DNA from: Cyclobacteriaceae bacterium | Lineage (GTDB): Bacteria > Bacteroidota > Bacteroidia > Cytophagales > Cyclobacteriaceae | Direction: 5' to 3' | Assembly: GCA_025455445.1 (NCBI GenBank) | Contig: JALOMN010000047.1 | Location: 1-9,254 of the forward strand | Length of the DNA stretch: 9,254 nt | Shown here: piece after piece, positions 1 through 5,422 of the stretch | Layout: every line of letters begins with the position of its first letter | Numbering within the stretch: the stretch's first letter is position 1 | Notes under the pieces: model-generated | Database searches by the model: none | Seen by the model: only the letters and a program-made list of their open reading frames with translations | What the model was told of the DNA's origin: nothing | Program-made: the position numbers and the translations under genes

Positions 1-432
1 TTTTGGACATGGCTTCGCATAAATCATACGACTCTCCACCGGACAATGGGCAAAATCTACATTGCTGGCGCTCTATTAGGTGGACTGACAGCATTTTATC
101 TTGGACTGACAATTGACTTAGAAGGTTCCATAGTTCCTCTTTTGCTCCTTTCGACAACTTGGCTCTTTATGACAATTTGTGCTTGGGTTTCTATAAAAAA
201 AAATAACATAATTGCACACCGACTATTTATGATTCGTAGTTACGGACTTGGACTGGTTTTCGTTTTTCTTCGATTCATTGGCGACATTCCTCAAGACAAA
301 TTATTTTATTTTATAAACTCACAAGAAATTAGAGACTCAACATTGGAATGGGTAAGTTGGGTAATTCCTCTTTTGACAATTGAGCTAATATTTTCATGGA
401 TACCATCCATGAAAAAAAGTACAATTAAATAA
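1..432 (+). CDS. DUF2306-family membrane protein, 5'-truncated by the window edge
   Basis: Predicted multi-pass inner-membrane protein of the DUF2306 type; no biochemical function is established. The frame is open from base 1, so the ATG at 46 is not a convincing start: the 15 codons before it read FWTWLRINHTTLHRT and run straight into MGKIYIAG. This gives the His-Arg plus G-K-I-Y-I/L pattern typical of the family's loop and following helix. A second His-Arg element (HRLFMIRSYGLG) follows. The 143 visible residues contain about four hydrophobic segments and end in a short basic tail. The gene converges on the TPR lipoprotein gene across 375 bp. All four Asp codons are GAC, unlike the GAT-leaning genes to the right, and the surrounding DNA is rich in GAC but has no GTC, which hints at a separate origin. 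Family assignment rests on remembered motif patterns; the 5' part is unseen. Confidence 0.7.
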   Translation, partial: FWTWLRINHTTLHRTMGKIYIAGALLGGLTAFYLGLTIDLEGSIVPLLLLSTTWLFMTICAWVSIKKNNIIAHRLFMIRSYGLGLVFVFLRFIGDIPQDKLFYFINSQEIRDSTLEWVSWVIPLLTIELIFSWIPSMKKSTIK

Positions 433-807
433 TTTATGGAGTTGGGTTTCTGTGACCAGTGACAATGACTTAGACTTGAATTTAAGGGTTGACAATTTCG
501 GGACTCGTTGACCATTAACGGAAGGAACCCAACTGGCCACAACGAAAAGTTACTGTATATGTGCCGTGCCATCAATGATTAAATTATATTTATTTTATAA
601 AGTTTATACACAAGGTAAGAGCGCGATTACATTAAGTCACCACTTTGGACTTCTTGTGTTTCTCGCTCATAACTTTCACCTTAACGTTCTTCTCCGGCAA
701 AATGGTGTTAGTTGAGATGATTGCAGTCGAAGAACACCTGCAATGGCATAGCTCTTTGGGGCGACTCCATTGTGAAGAAAATTTATTTTTCGGGTGAATA
801 TGAATTT
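433..807. other. 375-bp intergenic stretch without a convincing gene
   Basis: This lies between two convergent genes. The first ~100 bp keep the GAC-rich, GTC-free character of the preceding gene and contain a long-range inverted repeat (440-450 with 524-534). From about 541 the composition changes and GAC and GTC become balanced. Only short, start-less open stretches are present: a minus-strand frame open from the TPR gene down to a TAA at 632-634, and a plus-strand frame from 413 to 508. Neither resembles a family I know. No T-tailed hairpin terminator for either flanking gene was found. Confidence 0.6.
440..534. repeat. Long-range inverted repeat downstream of the DUF2306 gene
   Basis: AGTTGGGTTTC (440-450) can pair with GGAACCCAACT (524-534): eleven pairs, ten Watson-Crick and one T-G, with 73 bases between the arms. 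It starts 8 bp after the DUF2306 stop codon. The right arm lies just past the last GAC of the biased segment (510-512), so it may mark that segment's end. No T-run follows, so it is not a classical terminator. Confidence 0.45.
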
Positions 808-1749
808 CTATTCTTTTTTCAGTCTTACCCGATCTGCTTCTGCTGCAATAAAACCAAATGCTGCATAATGCTTACCGGCCAGCACACGATCAAAAATTTC
901 GATTGCTTGTGTAGTGTCTCCATTGTATAAATACCAATTACCTACACCATAACCTTGTGTGGCAAGGGCGAGATCTACATCTTCATTGTTTGTAGTTACA
1001 TTCAATACGGAATCGACAGGTAAAAGACCTTTATATAAATTAAGTCGTTTCAGGTAGGAATCATTTTCAATGATGTTCATCGTATCATGAATTTTTTCAA
1101 GCAATACGGTTGCTTCATCATTTTTATTTTGTCTTCGATAAGTCATGTAAAGCCAATCAACAGAAGCGGTGATTAAATCGTCATTGTCAGAAACCTTCAT
1201 GCATTCGAGGTAAGCTTTTTCGGCATTGGTGAAATCGCCTTTCAGATAGTAGGCGAGTCCAAGATGATACCACACATTAAACTGTGTGCTGGAAAGTGGT
1301 TTATTTATTTTGTTTGGCTGACCATCGGGTTCAATTTCTAGCGGAGCGCCTTTCATCAGTTCGGCAGCCTTGGTCAGATCAACTATGGCTTTATCAAATT
1401 CACGAATGGTGATATACCGGTGACCTCTGTGCCGATATAACCGAAATGATTCCGGGTACTTCTTCAAACCCTCAGTGAAAATAGAAATAGCTTTTTGATA
1501 ATTATATAGATAGGCTTGTCTGCGGCCATACCAGATAAAATTTTCTTCTGAAGGTAAAGCTTCAAAGTTTTTTATTGCCACCTGCAGGTTGCTGTCTAAT
1601 TTAGCTTGTTGCGTGGCGGTTAATTCTGGTGGCGTATATTCTTTGCCGGAAAGCGATAAAATGATTTCTTCTGGTAATTTATTTTCATTGTTCTTTTCAG
1701 CGCATCCAACTATGAGGAGGCTTATCAGTATCAGAAGTTTTCGTTGCAT
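808..1749 (-). CDS. TPR-repeat lipoprotein, third gene of the sigma-factor operon
   Basis: Predicted membrane-anchored lipoprotein of 313 residues. It begins with a short basic start, a hydrophobic stretch and a lipobox (LIVGC, Cys16), so signal peptidase II should cleave before Cys16. The rest is largely helical, with tetratricopeptide-like repeats at roughly 67-100 (YNYQKAISIFTEGLKKYP), 101-135 (REFDKAIVDLTKAAEL), 158-190 (YYLKGDFTNAEKAYLECM) and near the C-terminus (YNGDTTQAIEIFDRVL). TPR proteins act as protein-binding scaffolds; no catalytic motif is visible. The ATG lies 10 bp after the anti-sigma stop codon, so the gene is very likely translated from the sigma/anti-sigma mRNA and shares its ECF-type promoter. 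It may act in sensing or as an envelope target of the regulon, but this is inference from position. The stop is TAG, and no clear terminator follows it. Confidence 0.85.
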   Translation of the reverse strand: MQRKLLILISLLIVGCAEKNNENKLPEEIILSLSGKEYTPPELTATQQAKLDSNLQVAIKNFEALPSEENFIWYGRRQAYLYNYQKAISIFTEGLKKYPESFRLYRHRGHRYITIREFDKAIVDLTKAAELMKGAPLEIEPDGQPNKINKPLSSTQFNVWYHLGLAYYLKGDFTNAEKAYLECMKVSDNDDLITASVDWLYMTYRRQNKNDEATVLLEKIHDTMNIIENDSYLKRLNLYKGLLPVDSVLNVTTNNEDVDLALATQGYGVGNWYLYNGDTTQAIEIFDRVLAGKHYAAFGFIAAEADRVRLKKE

Positions 1750-1759
1750 GGATTACCGT

Positions 1760-2287
1760 TTAGTGAATCATTATTCTTTTTTGAAAGTAAGGCTTAAGTA
1801 CAGTTCGATCAAATAATATTAGTGCAATCCCAAGATTCAAAAAGATAATTCCATTTATAATGATTTTGACGTTGAAAGGAATAGCAAGGGTTGGTAATGT
1901 CATCCATTTATTTTGTAAGGATGTGGCATCAATCACCAGTGAGGAAGTAGTTTCAGTAAATACACCATTTAAGAGTAACATTACGGCCAGGGCAGAGGCT
2001 ATCAGGATTCCTGCTAAAAGATAGATGCCATTTTTATAGGAATGATTTGCTAATTCAGGATTTCTATCCAGGCCATTCATTACAGTTTGGGTGAATAATT
2101 TTGAGGGTTCATCCAGTTGAATTTTGCGAGATAGAAAAGAGTGTACCGTCTTCAATTCCGTATACCTGTTTTGTAACTCAGGTGAATGAGCAATCTGATT
2201 TTTAAGCCGTTTTATTTCTTCCTCACTCAACTCTCCATCGAGAAATCGGAGTAATAGTTCTTCCTGAGCGATTGATAGTTTTTTCAT
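1760..2287 (-). CDS. Membrane-bound anti-sigma factor, two transmembrane helices, no zinc motif
   Basis: Protein of 175 residues encoded 4 bp after the sigma-factor gene, the usual place for the cognate anti-sigma factor. Residues 1-55 form a cytoplasmic helical domain with the anti-sigma signature FLDGELSEEE (15-24), followed by a charged helix and a P-E-L element (36-38). The His-x3-Cys-x2-Cys zinc ligands of classical ZAS domains are absent. Two hydrophobic helices follow, at about 87-109 and 139-160, with a ~30-residue loop between them that should face the periplasm; the C-terminus (KPYFQKRIMIH) is basic and probably cytoplasmic. The inferred role is to sequester the sigma factor at the inner membrane until a signal releases it. 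The release mechanism is not visible: there is no sensor domain, and the periplasmic loop is short for a regulated-proteolysis substrate. The AGGGAT just before the ATG overlaps the sigma stop codon and suggests translational coupling. Confidence 0.82.
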   Translation of the reverse strand: MKKLSIAQEELLLRFLDGELSEEEIKRLKNQIAHSPELQNRYTELKTVHSFLSRKIQLDEPSKLFTQTVMNGLDRNPELANHSYKNGIYLLAGILIASALAVMLLLNGVFTETTSSLVIDATSLQNKWMTLPTLAIPFNVKIIINGIIFLNLGIALILFDRTVLKPYFQKRIMIH

Positions 2288-2291
2288 ATCC

Positions 2292-2852
2292 CTATAAAGT
2301 TAATGCTTCTTCTTTTAATATCAATTTAAGTTCATCTGCCAGGCGCATGCGTGCCCGATGTATGCGCACTTTAATCGTATTGGTATTTTGTCCCATCATT
2401 TCAGCCACTTCCTCGAGATTAAATTCCTTTATATAAAATAACTGAATGGCCAGTCGGTCGGCTTCATTCAATTTGTTCATGGCTTTGGCGATAAATAAAT
2501 TTTTGTCTTGTTGTTCAGTGTTATGATCTGCCCTTTCTGAATATTCGATAATACTGGTTTCTATATTTTGAAATACCGGTTTCTGTTTGCGTTTATAACT
2601 TATCGACACATTAAAGACAATCCGATACAGCCAGGTACTGAATTTGGCTTTTCTGTTAAATCCCTTCAGATAATGAAATGCTTTTATAAACGCATCCTGG
2701 GCGGCTTCTTCTGCATCGGGTCTGTTTTCAAGTACTTTCATGGCAATGGTAAAGGCATAGCGCTTATAATTATTTACCAGTGTGGCATAAAGTTCTCGTT
2801 CACCAGCCAGAATCCGGTCTATCAACAAATATTCATCTTCAGTTGTGATCAC
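2292..2852 (-). CDS. ECF-type (sigma-70 group 4) RNA polymerase sigma factor
   Basis: Protein of 186 residues with the two-domain ECF layout. Sigma-2 spans about 10-90 and includes the DAEEAAQDAFIKAF core helix (46-59) and the KFSTWLYRIVFN element (70-81) used for -10 recognition. An acidic linker covers about 95-120. Sigma-4 spans about 122-180, with the helix-turn-helix NLEEVAEMMGQNTNTIKVRI (145-164) followed by HRARMRLADEL. The start codon is GTG (2852-2850). The frame has a TAA seven codons upstream with no ATG in between, and the next internal Met (38) lies inside sigma-2, so GTG is the only sensible start. It is the first gene of an operon with an anti-sigma factor and a TPR lipoprotein. 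An ECF-type promoter ends a few bases upstream of the GTG, consistent with autoregulation. The exact ECF subgroup cannot be assigned by eye. Confidence 0.93.
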   Translation of the reverse strand: MITTEDEYLLIDRILAGERELYATLVNNYKRYAFTIAMKVLENRPDAEEAAQDAFIKAFHYLKGFNRKAKFSTWLYRIVFNVSISYKRKQKPVFQNIETSIIEYSERADHNTEQQDKNLFIAKAMNKLNEADRLAIQLFYIKEFNLEEVAEMMGQNTNTIKVRIHRARMRLADELKLILKEEALTL

Positions 2853-2860
2853 GGCTCTTT

Positions 2861-2887
2861 GACGCAGTATTTAATATGGAAGTTACA
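2861..2887 (-). promoter_or_regulatory. ECF-type promoter of the sigma/anti-sigma/TPR operon
   Basis: On the minus strand, TGTAAC (2887-2882) is followed after exactly 15 bases by TGCGTC (2866-2861). The AAC-N17-CGTC geometry is typical of ECF sigma promoters. The divergent gene has the same two boxes at the same spacing, and the match extends to TGTAACTTCC on the -35 side and TGCGTCAAAGAGCC on the -10 side. Transcription would begin about 7 bases past the -10 box, only a few bases from the GTG at 2852. Confidence 0.72.
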
Positions 2888-2944
2888 TGGATTTTGGTTT
2901 AGATCCTTTTGGCGAGGAAATTGTTATTTAATGTGCTTCCATAT
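2874..2944. repeat. 9-bp inverted repeat between the divergent promoters
   Basis: ATATGGAAG (2874-2882) and CTTCCATAT (2936-2944) are perfect inverted copies separated by 53 bases. The left arm covers most of the spacer and the first base of the -35 box of the sigma-operon promoter. It could be a regulator half-site pair or a chance match; no regulator gene other than the sigma and anti-sigma factors is nearby. Confidence 0.4.
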
Positions 2945-2991
2945 GTATTACCTGGCACCGGAGAAGATTATTAAAAATATTTCAATCTGGC

Positions 2992-3018
2992 TGTAACTGC
3001 CTGGCGTGGTCTTGCGTC
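2992..3018 (+). promoter_or_regulatory. ECF-type promoter of the DUF6249 membrane gene
   Basis: TGTAAC (2992-2997), a 15-base spacer and TGCGTC (3013-3018) repeat the boxes and spacing found upstream of the sigma gene. The extended words also match: TGTAACTGCC here against TGTAACTTCC there, and TGCGTCAAAGAGGC against TGCGTCAAAGAGCC. Transcription would start near 3025, giving a ~22-base A-rich leader without a Shine-Dalgarno sequence before the ATG at 3047. Confidence 0.72.
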
Positions 3019-3046
3019 AAAGAGGCAAAAATTAACAAATACAATT

Positions 3047-3394
3047 ATGGATGACGCAATCATTATCCCGGTTTTAGGAATCATGTTACCCATTATCATT
3101 ACACTGGGAGCATTTGTGATGGTAGCCTATATACGCAAGTATGAAAATATAGAGCGAATGGCAATTATTGATAAAGGTTTAAGCCCTGATCTCTTTAAAA
3201 AGGAGCGCAGCACCTCAGGCGCATTGCGTGCTGCATTGCTTTTGATTGGAAGTGGTATTGGTATACTGATGGGTTTCTGGCTAGATGCTGCCTTTAATAT
3301 GGAAGAGGTCGCATACTTTTCTATGATCCTGATCTTTGGTGGTCTTGGCTTAGGTATGGCTTACCTGATAGAGGAGAAAAAGAATAAGGACTAA
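3047..3394 (+). CDS. Small three-helix membrane protein, DUF6249-like
   Basis: Protein of 115 residues transcribed away from the sigma operon. Hydrophobic helices lie at about 5-28, 58-79 and 87-107. The loop between the first two (29-57) is charged and contains the RKYENIERMAIIDKGLSP element that I associate with DUF6249 and similar small Bacteroidota membrane proteins, often found beside ECF sigma genes. The C-terminus is lysine-rich (EEKKNKD). No catalytic residues are apparent and the biochemical role is unknown. The gene has an ECF-type promoter matching that of the sigma operon, so it is probably part of the same regulon, and a hairpin terminator follows 23 bp after its stop codon. The ATG at 3047 is the first in-frame start and leaves room for the predicted transcription start. 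The family name is recalled from the pattern and was not searched. Confidence 0.8.
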   Translation: MDDAIIIPVLGIMLPIIITLGAFVMVAYIRKYENIERMAIIDKGLSPDLFKKERSTSGALRAALLLIGSGIGILMGFWLDAAFNMEEVAYFSMILIFGGLGLGMAYLIEEKKNKD

Positions 3395-3417
3395 CTTGAG
3401 TTTTTTTGAATGATAAC

Positions 3418-3442
3418 AACCCGGTGCTGAGCCGGGTTTTTT
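3418..3442 (+). terminator. Intrinsic terminator after the DUF6249 gene
   Basis: AACCCGG (3418-3424) pairs with CCGGGTT (3432-3438) across a 7-base loop. The T-run 3437-3442 begins inside the right arm. It is oriented for the plus strand. The convergent transporter gene stops at 3445, so the same hairpin also follows that gene immediately, but without a good T-tract on that side. Confidence 0.8.
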
Positions 3443-3444
3443 AG

Positions 3445-4908
3445 TTAGTAAAGTCTGGCAATAAAAAGTTGAGCGGTGAAATAAATAACGATGAGGGAAA
3501 TAATATTGAGAAGAATTCCTGCCCGCATCATGTCTTTTATCTGCATATGACCACTTGAAAACACGATGGCATTGGGTGGGGTGGCTACCGGAAACATAAA
3601 AGCCATACTAGCAGCGAAGGTCACCGGCATCCCCAGGTAAATGGGATTCAGCCCAAGGTTTACAGCAATACCAAATACAACCGGAATGAAAATCTGAACT
3701 AATGCCACATTGCTCATCAATTCGGTGATGAATATGGAGGCAGTGATTAGTCCAAGTAATAACCAGTTTACCGAACTGCTCTGGCTTGCGATGGCTGCTC
3801 CTACTGCTTGAATGATGCCGGCATCGGATAATCCTTTTGCCAGGCACAGGCCACCGCCAAATAAAATCAGAATGCCCCAAGAGAGTTTTTCTGTATCTCG
3901 CCAGGAAAGAAGAAATTTTAATTTCTTTAAACTGGAGGGAACCACAAACATAAGGCTGCCACCTAACATGGCAATGTTGGTATCATTCAACATTTCATTT
4001 CCGAGCAACAAATTGATGGGTTGCTGAAAAATCCATAGTGAAGAGGTAAGTGCAAAGATTGTGAGTACCAGTTTCTCTTCTTTACGTATGCTTCCTAATT
4101 CCTTCAGTTTATTTCTTATGAGTTCTTCTGAGCCATGCACTTTTTTAAGGCCATTAGGAAAAAGTACTTTCGTGATAATAAAATAACAGGCAGCAAGTAA
4201 AATCAGGCTGAGGGGAAAACCGATCAACATCCATTTGCCGAATGGAATCTTTTGCTGATACACCTGATCCAGCAAGCCAATAAATACAACATTAGGCGGT
4301 GTGCCGATAATCGTAGCGATGCCTCCAATATTGGCAGCATATCCAATCACCAACATAAGGCCAATGCCAAAATTTCGTTCTCCTTTGGTTAATACTTCAG
4401 GAATATTCTGTTGATCTGTCTTTAACAAATCGATAACTGAAATGGCAATTGGCAGCATCATCATGGCGGTGGCTGTGTTGCTTATCCACATGCTGATAAA
4501 ACCGGTGGCGATAAGAAATCCTAAAATAATACCATTGCCTGAAGTGCCAGTGATGCGAATTAAATTGAGTGCGATACGTTCGTGTAAACGATGTTTTTCA
4601 AGTCCTAATGCAATCATAAATCCGCCCATAAAAAGAAATATGATGGGGTTTGCATAAGGCTCAGTGGCCTCGCTCATTTTCATTACGCCTAAAAAAGGAA
4701 ACATCACCAAGGGAAGCAATGCAGTAATAGGAATGGGGGCAGCTTCACTTATCCACCAAATAATCATCCATGCCGCGATGCCAAATACTTTGTTGGCTCC
4801 GGGCGAAATAAAATCATTGTCTACCAAAGCCTGGATTATCAGAAAGGCTCCTGGTCCGGCAAGAAATCCCGCTATTTTAAATTGTGAGTTGCCTGAATTT
4901 TCTTCCAT
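3445..4908 (-). CDS. DASS/SLC13-family anion symporter (probable di- or tricarboxylate transporter)
   Basis: Inner-membrane transporter of 487 residues from the chosen ATG, of the divalent anion:Na+ symporter family (VcINDY, NaDC, NaCT). Many hydrophobic helices are present. The family's two inverted-repeat signatures can be seen: SNTATAMMMLPI near 143-154 with IGTPPN at 201-206, and SNVALVQIFIPV near 399-410 with ATPPN at 442-446. In VcINDY the Ser-Asn-Thr motifs bind Na+ and the substrate carboxylates. Here the second reads Ser-Asn-Val, as some eukaryotic members also do. The likely role is Na+-coupled uptake of C4-dicarboxylates or citrate; the exact substrate (sulfate is also possible in the wider family) cannot be read. 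An in-frame TTG at 4926 would add six residues, but it lies inside the predicted -7 promoter element, so the ATG at 4908 is preferred. The gene is a single transcription unit between terminators. Confidence 0.9.
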   Translation of the reverse strand: MEENSGNSQFKIAGFLAGPGAFLIIQALVDNDFISPGANKVFGIAAWMIIWWISEAAPIPITALLPLVMFPFLGVMKMSEATEPYANPIIFLFMGGFMIALGLEKHRLHERIALNLIRITGTSGNGIILGFLIATGFISMWISNTATAMMMLPIAISVIDLLKTDQQNIPEVLTKGERNFGIGLMLVIGYAANIGGIATIIGTPPNVVFIGLLDQVYQQKIPFGKWMLIGFPLSLILLAACYFIITKVLFPNGLKKVHGSEELIRNKLKELGSIRKEEKLVLTIFALTSSLWIFQQPINLLLGNEMLNDTNIAMLGGSLMFVVPSSLKKLKFLLSWRDTEKLSWGILILFGGGLCLAKGLSDAGIIQAVGAAIASQSSSVNWLLLGLITASIFITELMSNVALVQIFIPVVFGIAVNLGLNPIYLGMPVTFAASMAFMFPVATPPNAIVFSSGHMQIKDMMRAGILLNIISLIVIYFTAQLFIARLY

Positions 4909-4923
4909 AGGTGATTTGCCCGA

Positions 4924-4953
4924 CAAAGTACGTATTCACTTATTTCATCACAA
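4924..4953 (-). promoter_or_regulatory. Candidate Bacteroidota sigma-A promoter for the transporter gene
   Basis: On the minus strand, TTG (4953-4951), 20 bases and TACTTTG (4930-4924) approximate the Bacteroidota housekeeping pattern (-33 TTTG, -7 TAnnTTTG), with the -7 element one base short. It lies between the upstream terminator and the ATG at 4908 and predicts a leader of about 10 bases. Confidence 0.4.
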
Positions 4954-4973
4954 CATTGAAATTTACAGGAGGC

Positions 4974-5004
4974 AAAAAAAATGGCGAGTATCACTACTCG
5001 CCAT
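4974..5004 (-). terminator. Strong intrinsic terminator after the RRM gene
   Basis: Read on the minus strand, ATGGCGAGTA (5004-4995 complement) pairs perfectly over 10 bp with TACTCGCCAT around a 4-base loop (4994-4991), followed by seven T residues (4980-4974). The stem starts 32 bp after the RRM stop codon. There is no T-tract on the other side, so it acts in one direction. Confidence 0.92.
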
Positions 5005-5036
5005 CAGGTGTTATAGGGTTGTTATTAAGTTAGCGT

Positions 5037-5300
5037 TTATTGACCTCCTTCAGCGGGGGCTTTGGGGTTTGCGGGTTTCACCACAATAGTGCGGCCATCC
5101 AATTCGGTTTCATTCAATGCGGCAATTGCTTTATTGGCTTCTTCATCGTTAGCCATTTCAACAAATCCAAATCCTTTTGATCTTCCGGTTTCACGGTCTT
5201 TTACAATCTTTGCTGACGTTACTTCACCAAATTTTGCAAAGGCTGCTTCGAGTTCTTCTCGTCTGGTTTTAAAATTCAATCGGGCAACAAAAATGTTCAT
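5037..5300 (-). CDS. Small single-RRM RNA-binding protein
   Basis: Protein of 87 residues that is essentially one RNA-recognition motif. RNP2 is IFVARL (3-8) and RNP1 is KGFGFVEM (42-49), preceded by the DRETGRSKG loop (35-43) common in bacterial and plant-type RRMs. Phe4, Phe44 and Phe46 are the expected base-stacking residues. A short Pro/Ala-rich tail (PKAPAEGGQ) replaces the glycine-rich tail of cyanobacterial Rbp proteins. Such proteins bind single-stranded RNA in the cytoplasm and are widespread in Bacteroidota, where they are implicated in post-transcriptional control; targets here are unknown. The gene is monocistronic: a 122-bp AT-rich upstream region with an inverted repeat (5336-5364) separates it from recN, and a strong terminator follows. 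The ATG at 5300 begins directly at the first beta strand, so it is the natural start. Confidence 0.95.
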   Translation of the reverse strand: MNIFVARLNFKTRREELEAAFAKFGEVTSAKIVKDRETGRSKGFGFVEMANDEEANKAIAALNETELDGRTIVVKPANPKAPAEGGQ

Positions 5301-5335
5301 AATGCTAACTAAAATTAATTTTGTAATAAATTTTT

Positions 5336-5364
5336 AAGGTCAAAATCAATGATTAAGTGACCTT
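5336..5364. repeat. Inverted repeat upstream of the RRM gene
   Basis: AAGGTCA (5336-5342) and TGACCTT (5358-5364) are perfect inverted copies with a 15-base gap, giving a centre-to-centre distance of 22 bp, about two helical turns. It lies 36-64 bp upstream of the RRM start codon. It could be a regulator operator or a stem-loop in the leader; no T-run supports a recN terminator. Confidence 0.4.
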
Positions 5365-5422
5365 ATCAAACACAAAATAGTAAAATAAAATAAATTTTCA
5401 AGCCTATCGTGGCCACTAATAT

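Noticed and set aside
413..508. Plus-strand frame after the DUF2306 stop codon reading VTSDNDLDLNLRVDNFGTR
   Set aside because: It is only about 32 codons, has no ATG and only a weak GTG at 452; the Asp-rich look follows from the local GAC bias.
440..534. Integron attC site, because GTTGGGT and ACCCAAC match GTTRRRY and RYYYAAC
   Set aside because: An attC site runs RYYYAAC first and GTTRRRY last; here the order is reversed on both strands, and no inner paired boxes or integrase gene are seen.
608..659. 7-bp inverted repeat ACACAAG/CTTGTGT
   Set aside because: The repeat is short and widely spaced in a 375-bp AT-rich region, so it is expected by chance.
632..830. Minus-strand open stretch ending at TAA 632-634 with a coding-like Lys-rich C-terminus (ILPEKNVKVKVMSEKHKK)
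   Set aside because: It overlaps the end of the TPR gene, has no start codon until close to its end, and resembles no family I know. It could be a gene remnant, but the evidence is too thin.
721..930. Plus-strand reading frame of 69 codons
   Set aside because: Its second half lies antisense inside the TPR lipoprotein gene, and its residue pattern is that of a shadow frame.
2568..2996. Plus-strand reading frame of 142 codons across the sigma gene and divergent promoter region
   Set aside because: It is antisense to a clear ECF sigma factor, with aromatic- and Cys-rich shadow composition and no family resemblance.
3050..3060. Third TGCGTC box (minus strand, 3058-3053) inside the start of the DUF6249 gene
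   Set aside because: No TGTAAC-like box lies 15 bases upstream of it; this is a chance match within coding sequence.
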